From: Cristatella mucedo
Lineage: Eukaryota; Bryozoa; Phylactolaemata; Cristatellidae
Assembly (NCBI GenBank): GCA_009760855.2
Contig: WPIO01000017.1
Location: 3,712,501-3,776,500 of the forward strand
Reading direction: 5' to 3'
Length of the DNA: 64,000 nucleotides
Positions 1 through 11,185 of this stretch are shown here, one piece after another. Position 1 is the stretch's first letter, and each line of letters opens with the position of its first letter. A program made the translations under genes and the position numbers. Under the pieces are notes generated by a model. That model made no database searches, was not told the DNA's origin, and saw only the letters and a program-made list of their open reading frames with translations.

Positions 1-1380
1 TCGTCGCTCGCCGTGAGCGACAGCGGCAAGGTGATCGTGTGCTGCAGCGCTTCGGACGGCACCGCCAAGGTGGTATCGGGCGACATGCCGGGCGCCGTCG
101 TGTCGGAGCTGAGCGACCCGTTCGCTCGCGGCACGCAGCCGCTCGAGGTCGACGTGTCGCCGTGCGGCCGCTTCGCGGTCACACGCTGCAGCAACGAGGC
201 CGAGGGCAGCGTCGGCTGGCCAGCGCTGCGAAGCGATTACGTCTGGGACGTCGCGCTCGGCCGAGTCACGCACTTCTTCAGCAACAGCCTGCACGTGCTC
301 TTCGGCGGCGACGACGGCGGCGGCGGCAGAGGAAGCGACGGCGGCGGCGGCAGCGCTCTGCTCGTCGACGTGTCATGCCTTAGCTTTCGCAGCGGCGACC
401 CGAGCAGCAAGCTGTTCATGGCGCTGAGCTATCGGCTCGCTGGAGACGGCCGACCCGCCGCCGCCGCCGGCGGCATCGCGGCTGGCGCCGAGCACCGGTC
501 GCTGCTGCCCGAAGGTGACGTGATAGGGCGCCCGCTGCTGCACGGACGCTGCGGGCGCCTGGTCTGCCTGCTGCAGCCGTGCATCAAGACGAGGCTGAGC
601 AACGTGCTCGTCGAGCAGCGCGTGTCCGACATTCAGCTGCTCGTGCTCGACCTCTTCACGGCGGCCGCATCGGACAGGCGGCTGGTGCGCTGCCGAGACC
701 TGCTGCCCGACGTTGGCGACTGCTACTTTATCGATGCCAGACCTGCTCCGGCGGCTGCTGTGGCCGCCACCGCCGTGCCGCCGCCGGTCATTCTGTTCTA
801 CGCTCTCGGCCGCGCCCTGCCGCCTTACCGACCCGACGGTCACCTCAACCGCGACGTTCCGATGCGCAAAGGCATGCTCTTGTTCGACGTCGACGGCCGT
901 CGGCTGCTGCGACGCGTCGACGACTTCCCGCGGCCCGAGTCGGGCATCGACTCGCTGTGCCTGTCGCGACTGGCCAGCGTCGCGGTCGACGGCTGCTTGC
1001 TGGTGCAGCACTGCTCGACCGGCCGCTCGCCGGCCGACCTGTCGTCGTCGCCACTGGCAAACGAGCTGAGAATCGGCGCCGACGGCAAAGCCGGTGCTGC
1101 CGTGCAGCGGCGCGGACGCTACGTGCTGGCCCTGGACGGCGCGTACATTGTCGCCATCGCGAGCGGCGGGCGAGACGTGCTGGTGGCGAGCACGAGCGAC
1201 GGCGAGGTGCGCTCGCGCTTTGCCGTGCACGGCGAAGCGACGGTCGTGCTGGTCGGCACCGACGACAGGACCGTGCACGTCGGCTGCAGCGACGGCCGCA
1301 TAGCGGCGCTCACGCTTCTGCCGCACGCCAGCGACCCAATGAAGCTGCTCATATCGCAGCTGCCCAGCCGGCAGGCTTAG
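1..1380 (+). CDS. C-terminal part of a WD-repeat protein, probably NACHT/WD (NWD/qui-1-like); 5' end outside window
   Basis: The frame is open from base 1 and stops with TAG at 1378-1380, so at least 459 residues are the end of a larger protein. The GTG at 13 is not a start: SSLAVSDSGKVIVCCSASDG reads as the middle of a WD40 blade. Other blade-like strands are the VWDVALGRV segment, LLFDVDGRRLL, and the final repeats containing DVLVASTSDGEVRSR and TVHVGCSDGRIAALTL. Blades are separated by low-complexity inserts, a Gly/Asp stretch near 310-355 and Ala/Gly runs near 450-485, which look like loop expansions. Family knowledge: beta-propellers of this kind form the sensor or ligand half of NACHT-WD ATPases. 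That assignment is inference from the general look of the C-terminus, because the NACHT part is not in the window. No intron is visible in this portion and GC is high compared with the flanks. It could instead be another WD scaffold. Confidence 0.72.
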   Translation, partial: SSLAVSDSGKVIVCCSASDGTAKVVSGDMPGAVVSELSDPFARGTQPLEVDVSPCGRFAVTRCSNEAEGSVGWPALRSDYVWDVALGRVTHFFSNSLHVLFGGDDGGGGRGSDGGGGSALLVDVSCLSFRSGDPSSKLFMALSYRLAGDGRPAAAAGGIAAGAEHRSLLPEGDVIGRPLLHGRCGRLVCLLQPCIKTRLSNVLVEQRVSDIQLLVLDLFTAAASDRRLVRCRDLLPDVGDCYFIDARPAPAAAVAATAVPPPVILFYALGRALPPYRPDGHLNRDVPMRKGMLLFDVDGRRLLRRVDDFPRPESGIDSLCLSRLASVAVDGCLLVQHCSTGRSPADLSSSPLANELRIGADGKAGAAVQRRGRYVLALDGAYIVAIASGGRDVLVASTSDGEVRSRFAVHGEATVVLVGTDDRTVHVGCSDGRIAALTLLPHASDPMKLLISQLPSRQA

Positions 1381-2580
1381 CAGCTGTCCGAGCGCAGCTG
1401 TCCGGGCGACGGCCCATCGATGGGGCGGCACCTCGATGAAGTCGGCGCCTAGATCGGTCGGCGACGCGACAGCGGCTGCGCGCACCTACCTCTGTGCGGT
1501 GGCGGCACGGAAAGAGAAAGGCTCGGCGGATGCTGGCCGGCAAAGCTCGGATGCCGCGAGCGGCTAGACTTTGAACTGACTAATGCTAATGCGCAGGGCA
1601 ACTCGCAAGCCGACAGCTCATACCCCCCCCCGGTGGCCGGAGGAGAGCGAGGGAATGGCGCGGCCATGCCACGTGACGCGGCAAGAGGCCCGCCTAACGT
1701 GAGGAGAGACCGAGGGGCAGGAGCCGCAGTTGACGGTCTTCCCTCGCACTCGCAGTGGCTTGGACTTAAGGCTGACCGCATTTTCCTGCAATGTTTTTCC
1801 TGCGCACTTGCCTCTGTCTGCTACCATGGCCACGAGAAACCACGGAAGAAAACGCCATAAACGATTCCTCGTTTATTTACGAAAATAAATACGCATGCCA
1901 AAAAGGGCAGACCGAGCCGAGGCCTGCGATCTGCTGGCTCCTTTCAGCAACAACAAATAAGCTCGGTTTCTGCACTTGAGACCGAAGCTCCCGCGGCACA
2001 CTGCCAGTACAAATGCCGCCTGCGCTACTGCGCAGCAGCTGCTGTAGCGGTGGCAAAAGCAGCAGCAGCAGCGCCGAGGTCGTCGTATATTCACGTCGAT
2101 TCACGGGACAGCAGAGAGCTATCGATGACACCTGTGCTGCTCGGACGTACCGTGCACCACGCAGACTATGCCAGTGTCATAGCCAACGCAGCCTTGGAGA
2201 GCCCGGCGGTCACGGTCACGGTCACGACTGCCACGCAGCATCTGCAGGCATCGGTGGCAATGTTCATTCAAAAGTAGCTGCTGCTGCTGACTGAGTCTGT
2301 GTAAGGCACTGGGCCCAATGCTGCTCCACGTCGTTTACCTTCAAAGAATACATGTGCAACGCGGTATAAGGCGATGCCTAGGAAAGCTCTGGGGGATATA
2401 TGCTTGAAATGACATTCTCCTTCACTTTAAATTTGGGTGAGAACAACTAAGACTTAAGTAAGGTAGTACATTACACGAAGTGTATGAGGCACTACTTATG
2501 AGCTGGCCATTCGGAGCTCAGTAATAAATTCTACCTATGTTCATCAGTGAACATGTGGAGCATTACACAGATGGAGTAAG
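1381..2580. other. 3' flank of the WD-repeat gene; no supported gene
   Basis: GC-rich to about 1750, then falling. An AATAAA-like hexamer near 1884 on the + strand could serve the upstream gene. There is a CAG/GCA-rich stretch at about 2035-2075. Short frames on both strands have no recognisable domain. Confidence 0.4.
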
Positions 2581-2584
2581 ATGG

Positions 2585-3262
2585 CCACCAAGAATGGCAG
2601 TTTCGTGTGTATATCTCCTGTAGCATATGCACGAAATCTGGGTGTCCTGTTCCAAAGTGACTTATTACTAGACGACCATATTAGTTTCACAGTCAAGTCT
2701 GCCTTCTTTCGGCTGCATAAAATTGATAAAATTAGGGCCTGCTTAGACAGGGATAATACATCCAAATCGGTCCATGCATTTGTGTCATCCCGTCTCGACA
2801 TCTGGAACTCACTACTTGTTGGTCTACTGGCCTGTGCAATCAGAGGCTTACAGTTGGAGAAAACTCTACAGCTAGGCTTGTCTGTCGAGCAGCGCCAAAA
2901 TAGCACGTCACACTACTGCTTGCCAACCTGCACTGGCTCCCTATCAAGCAGCACATTAACTTCAAGGTTCTGTCACTCACTTTTTGGTCCCTTCATTCTC
3001 TGGCTCCCACCTACTATCAGAACTGCTCCCCCACTAGGCTTGGCATCGCACCACCCGCTTTTCTGAATCAAATCCTATAGCTATACCTCTATACCTCGCA
3101 AAATCCTTTGGAGACCGTGCCTTTAGTTCATATGCTTTCACTTCTATGCAGATGATACTCAGTTCTGCCTTTGCTTTGATCCCTCCCAGCCACCCAGCAC
3201 ATCGAATTCTTTCAACTCCCTTGCTGCATGTATTGATGACATCTGCACAATCCTTAAGCACT
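2585..3262 (+). mobile_element. L2/CR1-like LINE fragment, internally rearranged
   Basis: From about 2600 to 3136 the translation follows the region after the reverse transcriptase in the LINE at 32519-33160: an ARNLGVLFQSDL segment, then KIRACLDRDN and SRLDIWNSLL, with several frameshifts. At 3136, inside the SSYAPKAW-equivalent, it jumps to the upstream RT core, FHFYADDTQFCLCFDPSQP, which carries the catalytic YADD box, and continues to about 3262. The order is therefore reversed relative to an intact element. Non-coding, decayed relic. Confidence 0.85.
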
Positions 3263-4959
3263 AAGCCCCAAACCTTAAAACCATATACGCTGGAATGTCC
3301 TACCCCAGGGGGGAAATGTCGGGGGGGGGGTGGGGAATTTCCAGCCACTTAGGCTTTGAGCATGCTACTGATAACTCCACGGCGACCGAATAAAACCAAG
3401 CTTAATCTCTGTAGCTTTTTGGACCGATTCACAGGACCTAGCACCTACAACATCCCTAGCAGGACCGACAATTCCAACTGACCGCTCAGCTGCATTTATT
3501 CAATGTGCACTGATGTTGCCTACTACAAGCTCTCGCTTTCAGACAAGGAAGTCCTGCTGTCGTTAAGGAATGCCACGCATACCTAGAAGCCGGCATGACT
3601 GGCCGAGGTTGACATGGGCTAACCGGGCATCCGATGAGCTACTCAGCACTACACTACTGGCGCTGGGTGCACTCGCGGGCAGAGATTCTGTCGTCCAGCT
3701 ACTCACCGGACTACACCACTCTGCCGCTGCACGGGCACGCCCGACTCAGCAAACCCTCACCGAGCGCGAAATGAGCGTGTCAGCACAGCCCCGGTGCTCG
3801 GCCGTGACCGACCGGGCAAAGTAGGCGACAGCTAGCTACAGGGAAAGGAGCTCCGATGAGAGCCACAGGCACAGCAGTTCGAGGCCACGGTCCACGGGGT
3901 TTCTCAATACAGCAGCTTCGCCGAAAGCTTCCCGCCGCCAGACTCCCGCCAGCTATTGCCTCACAGCGAGGCGACGCACCAGTTGCGACAAGCCTCTTCT
4001 GAATGGCACAGCTATAGAAGCAACACTTTGCCGCTGCCCGAACTCGGGCCCCCGCGGCAGGCGGAGTCAACACCCAGGTGTTGCGGCGCAAGCCAGCACT
4101 CGGCGCAGCCTTCCTTGTTCCTCCACGAGTGCTGGGCGCTACACACTCTCTCAAACAAATCCTCGCAGTTTGGCTGCCGTTGCGAGTCCTTGTTTGGTGC
4201 TGATGCAGTCGGTCAGCCAGCCGCCTGATTTGAACCCTGTGCAACTACTAATGACCAATATCGACAGGCGGCAGAGGCCCGGTGTTCGACCCGAACCCCA
4301 GCAGCTGACCTTTTCAGTAAAACTCGGGTGCTACAGCGGATAAGACAACAAGACACCGCCCCAGAAGCTTGTAGCCTCTAATCCTCTCCAGATAAGGCAG
4401 ATCGTAAAGAATTTCGTAGGACGAGCCACACTAGATGCATACACACCAACAGCACGTGTGTGCTTGTTTTATTGGGTTGCCGATAAATATTTTTACGTTT
4501 TGCATAACTTTAGTTTGCCTGGCATCGTATAAACCCACTTATTACCCGAACGAATTACAGCCACAACATCGGCAGCCATACTGCAACGACTCTTTTGCGC
4601 CTTAATGCACATGCAGAGGGATCACATGGACGAAGTGAGAGATGCTGTGAGAAACAGTATGTGGGAATTTAGCTCCGCTTACAAAAATGCCAGCACAGCA
4701 GGGGCAGGTCGGGTAGGTTGGGGCTTCCTGGCATCATGCAAAAACATTGGTCTCAGTCCTTATATAATGTAAATGAACACTCATTCATAAAAGTTTTGTT
4801 CTACAAGGCATGGTGCCATCCAACTGATGCTGGCAGATGGCTTTGAATGGAGCATATAGAAAAATAAGAAAACGATTTCTGCACACAATATACTATTGAT
4901 ATATTTAATGCCTTGCATTAGCAAAACCTATTAAAAGGGAAAATACATTAACAGGAGGC
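3263..4959. other. Intergenic; no supported gene
   Basis: Contains a short C/G homopolymer pair near 3303-3332. A moderately GC-rich block at about 3560-4310 has overlapping open frames on both strands without domains. From about 4380 the sequence is AT-richer and featureless. Confidence 0.4.
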
Positions 4960-5650
4960 TGGGCATCAGTATGTTTTTCTTTTAATTCCCATTCTCATTC
5001 ATTGTGACATAAAGTCTGTCAACCTCTTAACAAGTCTCTGGTTTAGTATTCCCTCAGTAGTAAAGCAGCCGGCTAAACAGCTCTTCCGGAATTTTAGCTG
5101 AGACATAATCAGGCCTCTAAAGAGCTCCAACTTATCCTAAAGATGCTCTGCGAGATTTAGGTGAGGTGACTAACTCGGCCAATTCATAACTCTGACAGCT
5201 ACTTCAGCAAAAAACCTTTTAGAAGCTTATACTGTAAGCTTCGGATCACTGTCCTGCTGCCATGCATGGCAATCGTCGTCGTCCGCACGAGCTTGAGTGC
5301 TTTCAACCCCAGCATTTTGCATTGGATCGATGCTGATCGCAAGTCCATTAACACGGCAAAGAACTCAGATACCCAAAGAGCAGAAGTAACCCTAAACGAT
5401 GACACTACCTCTACCGAATTTCATTGTTGGCTGGAGGCAGTCAGGGTGGAACATCTCATCTTTTTGCCGACCTACGAATGCTCCTCGTTTAATAGTTAGC
5501 CAAAAGCATGGATTTTGACTCACCTCGCTACGGAAATCAACTCCAGTCGTCTGCTGTATTGTGGCCATGGTCCTAGCACCCATCTAAGAAATCTCTCATG
5601 TGTTTCTCCTAAGCAAAAGCTTGCACTTTAGCGACCCTCCTCAATATGCC
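4960..5650 (-). mobile_element. Tc1/mariner-family transposase relic
   Basis: Read on the minus strand through several stops and frameshifts, the sequence keeps the Tc1 order. A TADDWS-like segment is followed by FWLTIKRGAF (SDES-F-L position), then a PTMKFGRGSVIVWG block, then WQQDSDPKLT (the QDNDPKHT catalytic region), then VMNWPS..SP (the WPxxSPDLNPIENLW position), and last a short C-terminal stretch. Family knowledge: these are DDE transposases that move by cut and paste at TA. No terminal inverted repeats were found by eye, and the copy cannot encode an active enzyme. Confidence 0.72.
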
Positions 5651-8600
5651 ATGGCTGGCGGACGTTGTCTATATGCTAATGACTGTGTTAGTTAGTAGCG
5701 ATCACCGCTGACAGAGGCAGCTCCCGGAATGATGGTTTCCAGCGCCGAAGAGCCGGCACCTTCAGGTGAACGTTGTTCTGCCAGGTCGTCTTCCTTGGGC
5801 AACCTAAGCGCGGTCTGCAAGAATGCTCCCGAGCGTTTGAAGCCTCTTGAAATTGTAGCTCACCCCTCGGTGGCTGATTTTTTATTTAACGAGTCCACTT
5901 TTTGCAGCTGTTTGCTTGCTAAGGCCCATTTCAGGCTAGGCCTACAGTTGCCCTATAGTGGTGAGGTCGAGAGGTGCTGTCCTAGGCACGTTGGAGTAGG
6001 TGCCAAAACGAGCCGGAAAAACCAACCCTCTGGGGAACAAGGGAAAAGCCTCTACACATGCCACTGCACAGACACAAGAAAGCTCGTATTGAGCAAAAAG
6101 CTAAAAAGTACAAGATTGCCAATAAATGCCAGGTTTAAATTCCCAAACTGTATTGCAAACACGCGATATTTTGCAGTTTTAAAACGAACTTAATGTGTAC
6201 TAGCAACAGTTGTTCTGCTTTGTTTGCTGCGATCGTGGCCTACTGGAGCCGGTGGCTACGCTAGGATTTCCCACTCCCATTTGGCCAATTCGATTAGTTT
6301 TAGTGGTGAAACAGAAGTTCGAGAACAGGTATAAGTGGAGCTGAACCCACAGCAGGATTTGCTAAATATATTCATGTTCGTCGGTATTTACGCACCCAGG
6401 ATTGGGTAAGGCAGATTCCCTATGCTATTGCAGCTAGGAGCTGCATATCAGCCAAAGAAGTAAGCACCTAGCAACCAAATGATCTCCACATTTTATGGCT
6501 ACAGACTAGCTACTGTGACTCCAAGACTACCATGCTAGCAGAAATGTAAAAGAGCATGTTTCAAGCACTTCCCAAACTAGGCAGTAGCTACAGAAAGATC
6601 GCCCAGGATGAGTAAAGTCAGGGTGCAATCTCACCTCGACGAGCACGCCAGGAGAGGTTCACGTTAACCCGATGCTGCCTATGGCCCACGAACGAGGCGT
6701 GGCAGCCCAAGGACGTTTGGCCGACGAGACTTGCACTCTCCCCATAGGAAGGCTAGTTTTCCGCCACTCTCACAGGCGCTGGAATCCACTACAGGGATGG
6801 GTAGCTGGCAGACAACGAACAGGAGTCGTCTATTTGCCTACACGAGCATCTTTCGGCGACTGGAGGCGAATGCCCTTTGGCTGAGTAAAACGGCGTAAAG
6901 CCGACTGCCATGTACAGACGAAGCCCTATGCCCACTGCATGGTCGAAAACTTACTTGCACCATTGGTATGACTAGAGCGAATTACCTCTCTTTTGAGAAT
7001 AACAAACACTGTCACAAAGGTCAATTGAAGGAAAGGTGAGGTACACCACGAAGACATCCGGCGAATGATATCAACCACGGCAGTAGAGAAATCGGCGCTT
7101 TTGGCTTCTTTTCTGGTGCCGGCATCTAGTTGCTGCTTCTCATTCCTGGCATTATGGACCGGAAAGTGTACCTTGCTGTACGTCAAAATGTGGGAATTCT
7201 ATCACCTAAAAGTCTTTTGGGAAATAAAAATGCATGTACCCACAGGAGAAAAACCCACAGCATGCATCGGTCAGAAGATGGTTTTACGGCTCGGCTGTTA
7301 CAGTTATTGGTGGGCTCAGTCAGTCACCCAACCACGACCCCGGGAGGGGTCAGCGGTCAGAGGAGTTCAGCGGGTAGCCCCGTTGAGCATCTACGGGATT
7401 AGTTGGACCAGCAAAAGAGAGCCAATCCACCAATCCACATCCTTCTGCTTTGGACGATCTATTCGAGCAGCTTCAAATGCTGCACAGTCCATACTGTACG
7501 ACACTGCTTAGAAGAAGCTCTGATGCTGGCGCTGATGCTCAGCCGTGAGCAAGTGTCAATCGAGAACCAAGGTCCAAGGCCCAATTCTTACTGAGTAAGA
7601 AGTTCAGCGTTGCTGCTTTATATACTTTTTGAGAGCACAACAAAACTCGTTAAATGCCATGCTCAACTTTTGTGCCCCATTGCTGGAATTTTTGCCTGAA
7701 AGTCTACGAAGTACTCCCCCCCCACCGTAATGTTTCGGGTGTGCTAACACCCTTTAGGACATGAGCACAGGCTCTAACGCCTCTTCCCACAGGGTATCGA
7801 CATAGCCCCAGTCGGAAGTGAGCGAATGTGGCGCTCTGGGGGAGTTGAGCTCAAGACCTTCAGCAACAGAGGGGCAAGGTCCAAACAGCCTACAATGGGT
7901 TCCACAGACTCGCAAGGCCAGGACCGGGCTGCAGGCAGCGAGCTGTCACTCGTCACGCAAAGAGGAGCAAGGGAAGAGCGTATGCTCTGCACTAGTGATG
8001 GCAAGAACACCTTGCAAGCCATTTCACAATAACACTGGATTTAATGCCTTCGAAAATGTGTGCTCGAGGCACCATGGTGCAGGTGTAGGGTATGGGGGGC
8101 CAACGCGAACTGGCCCCCTTCTCCCCCATCGTAGGAGCAATCTGCAGGTGGTGCTTCGAAACCAATCCACCCTGCAACGCCCTTCACCGTCTGTGCGATT
8201 GCTCGCCCTGACAAGTTCAGCGGCTGACCACTACGGCGGCAGCATATCTGGCCTAATCCTGGTTACATTATGCACCCAGAGGTAATGGCAGTCACGTGGT
8301 AGCCAATCGATTTGTCATGCCCCGGATTTCTGACGGTGTGGTCACTGGTTCGAATCTCGCAGGCTGGTTTGATTCTAACAACGAGCATCTAGGGCTTTCA
8401 TCACACCCAATGCTACTCAATAGCATGCCATCGCAATTCTCGAGCTAGAACCATCTAGAAAGCGCTGCAAAGCCCTTGGAGTACGAAGTTGGCTAGGAGC
8501 AAGATTACAGCTGGACAGTCACTTGGGTATGCAAAGGGTCAATGTACCACATACCATGTGGCATTTACAAAGTCGTCTGTCCGAAAAGCAAACCAAACAC

Positions 8601-8657
8601 ACGTCAGTGACACGCACAAGTGCTGCATATTCGCAAAACTAAGTGACGATCCACGTG
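5651..8657. other. Intergenic, 3' side of SLX1; no supported gene
   Basis: Several open frames of 60-155 codons occur on both strands (for example 5729-6193 +, 7065-7511 +, 7818-8285 +), but none shows a domain, and they overlap one another. A B-box-like GGTTCGAATC at about 8349-8358 could be a tRNA-derived SINE head. If SLX1 has a further 3' exon, it would lie here. Confidence 0.4.
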
Positions 8658-8942
8658 CTAGCATGCACTGCGCCACTGGGACCTCAAAGACATCTGCTGC
8701 TCACAATGGAAGTGACCGCATAAGATGAGTAGCAACAATACCTGCTGGGTAAGTAGTTGCCGGTAGCAGCCCTTCTGGTATAAAATCAGATCAGCCCATA
8801 ACACCACATTCTTACAGAGCGGGCACGAGCCGTCGATTGGTATTATCTGATCGTCCTCGCGCAGGAAGGAGCTCGCAAGGCACACTGTGTGACTCTGCAT
8901 GGAGCAGCCAGTGTGGAAGCAAGTGAGGACGTCATCAGCATC
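8658..8942 (-). CDS. SLX1: SLX1 exon 3: zinc finger and C-terminus
   Basis: From residue 197. It begins DADDVLTCFHTGCSMQSHTV after an AG acceptor and continues with the CLASSFLRED helix, then DGSCPLCK and LWADLI. With exon 2 it supplies ligands C188, C191, C204, C209, H214, C217, C236 and C239, a complete C4HC3 set; this finger is needed for SLX4 binding in known SLX1 proteins. Reading through gives a stop at 8658 and a 290-aa protein, close to the roughly 275 aa of human SLX1. A possible weak donor (GTATTG, after 8742) could instead splice to an unseen last exon, so the extreme C-terminus is uncertain. Intron 2 (8943-12589) carries LINE tails and a long (GA)n. Confidence 0.88.
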   Translation of the reverse strand, partial: DADDVLTCFHTGCSMQSHTVCLASSFLREDDQIIPIDGSCPLCKNVVLWADLILYQKGCYRQLLTQQVLLLLILCGHFHCEQQMSLRSQWRSAC

Positions 8943-9247
8943 CTTGAAAAACAGGGCAACAGAAGTAACGATGATGATGTTAATTCGTTTGCATGGCACC
9001 CCAAGGGAGACAATTCTCTATCCGGACACCCAGCTGCTGGCTTCGAGATAAGCAACAAAAGAAATTAATCCAGAAAACCGGCATTCCAGACAGCTACAGC
9101 GCAGCACAGTAGGACAGTTCTTTTGTCTTTCAGTTTTAGTCACTCGTGGCAAGCAGCAGAGGGCTATGCGCCAACGAGCACAGACAAGCCAATGAGTACA
9201 CGTGACTATGAATTCCACAGTCAGTCACGAAGCCATGTCACGAATGC

Positions 9248-9312
9248 AAAAAGTACCTAGAAAGAGATTACGTTCTCTGAGGGTGCAATGCAAGTGTATT
9301 ATTATTCCTCTT
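9248..9312 (+). repeat. L2-like LINE 3' tail
   Basis: Contains TACCTAGAAAGAGATTACG, then TTCTCTGAGGGTGC and an ATTATT stretch, the conserved tail of the LINE at 30625-33392. It sits in SLX1 intron 2. Confidence 0.75.
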
Positions 9313-9894
9313 ATAATTACGATTATTAATGCTTTTTCACTAAGATAGTAACCGGTGAGCAGCCATACAGGCACAGACAGAGGCAGCTGACTACAGATTT
9401 GAGCACCAGCTGCGCACAGTCTGCCGAAAGCCAAACGTAAGCATACATACTTCCTGCACCGGCATGATCGACGATGAAAAGATTTAACAGCAGGTTTACA
9501 GAGCACCTCAGATGGGTCTCAAAGGCCATCTATGAGGAGCCGATGCCAGCAGCCAAACCCCAGGGGCAAGGCAAGTGCAATTAGTGGTGCCCTCCTCCCC
9601 CCTTAGCCCATGGCAGCTCTCTCCAGAAACTAGAGAAGTAGTACAACAGAGGAGCACTCTGTGCGTGGAAACTACTAATCAACCTAGCTCGAGGTGGCGT
9701 ATTATAATTAATTGTGATCAAAAAGCAAGACTCGGATGGCCGACTACTAACCTGTTCTGACAAGGTCAACTCCCTTTCTGCCGAGGTCATGAGTTTGAGT
9801 CCAAAGCAGGCGTTTGTCTACAGCCACTGCAAGCGTGAGCGATAGCTGCAAAGGCTCTTTTATGAGGCTATTGAATCAGCTGACATTACCTTTA

Positions 9895-10320
9895 CCTCCT
9901 TTTCTTTTTACCCGAATGCACCAAAAGCCTGAAACCAGCTTTCAGCTTCTGCCACCAGCTGCATTGACTATGCGTCACTTACAATCACAGCTCAAGATGC
10001 ATTTATTCAGCTCAGCATTCCCAGTGCCCAAGGTCATTTTCTTTTCCGTATGCTCTGCGAACTTACACGTGCATGATTCAGTGCAAGTTACAAGCCAGCC
10101 ACCCTACTAATCGGTGGTGCCGAGTGCATTTTTTGGGGGAGCTTTAGTACTCAGGTAGAAGGGTGATACTTGTTTGTTTTTGCGCGCTGGTCTAAGCTTG
10201 ATACCATCATGTCATAAACCCTTGGTTCTTGATTCTCTGGCAGCAAAGTGTAAATTGCCTGGATAGAGATTTACTTCTCTTTGGGTTGCTATACAAACGA
10301 CATATTATTATTATTATCAT
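9895..10320 (+). mobile_element. LINE 3'-end fragment with (ATT)n tail
   Basis: The translation HQKPETSFQLLPPAALTMRH aligns with the end of the second LINE family copy on the minus strand near 39700-39800. The element closes with the TGCCTGGATAGAGATTTAC tail and ATTATTATTATTATC at about 10246-10320. Lies in SLX1 intron 2. Confidence 0.65.
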
Positions 10321-10736
10321 ATCGTGCATGCCATTAACCTTTTGCTATTGCTTCTCTAGTAGGAAGTTTTAAAAAGCATCTGCAATGAAAGATTTGAATG
10401 TGGCTCAAACTGCAGCCAAATTCACGTAGAAGTAGCTGAGAATGATGGCTGAGGAGGAGATGGCAGCCTTAGCAGCAGCAGAAAAAGTCGTTCCGAGAAA
10501 GTTTCGAAAATGAGTTCCACATCAGGACCCGAGAGGACAGCAAAAGCTTACTTGGCATATTCTTTAAGCAAAAAATCACACAACTAATTCATTGACGTAA
10601 GATAACTTCAGGAGACTAGTATGAATTCAGAATACGAGAACGTGAGATTCGTTCTTCGTATGCATGTACCTACTTACACTATACCTTCTGCTTGCGGTTG
10701 TTACCACCAATCATTCGGTAATGCTTTCTATACAGC

Positions 10737-10825
10737 ATATGTAAAGTGCCTAGAAACAGATACAGTTCTCTCAAGATGATAAACAAATTTTTTTTAATTA
10801 TTTGTATTATTACTATTATTACCAC
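10737..10825 (+). repeat. L2-like LINE 3' tail
   Basis: ATGTAAAGTGCCTAGAAACA, then GTTCTCTCAAGATGATAAA and a T/ATT-rich end. Diverged copy of the common tail. Confidence 0.65.
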
Positions 10826-11087
10826 ACAAGTAACAGCAAAGACGGGGTGGAGAAAAAGAGCTACCTGGATCGGCAGCGTGAAAAAAGCATCACAGCTGTC
10901 TAAGAACAGTGAAAGTGAGATCAGTAGTTTACGACCTGCAAAGCAAAATCATCGGCTACAAATAATCTGTAAGTGTAAAAAGGAATAACCAACTTCTTAT
11001 CGTGAGGGCCCGAGTGCAAAGGAGACTATTGCTGATGAAGCAGCCCAACAGAGATGAAACAGCTAAACCTTGTCGGACCTTGCAGAT

Positions 11088-11090
<3 letters not shown>

Positions 11091-11182
<92 letters not shown>
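11091..11182. repeat. (GA)n microsatellite
   Basis: Uninterrupted AG dinucleotide, about 46 units, in SLX1 intron 2. A shorter impure GA run follows at about 11438-11475. Confidence 0.95.

Positions 11183-11185
<3 letters not shown>

Noticed and set aside
373-1485. 370-codon minus-strand frame opposite the WD gene
   Set aside because: GC-rich codons make all frames open; the plus-strand frame shows WD40 features, this one shows none.
3570-4244. Overlapping frames, 84 and 154 codons, on opposite strands
   Set aside because: GC-rich chance frames without domains or convincing splice sites.
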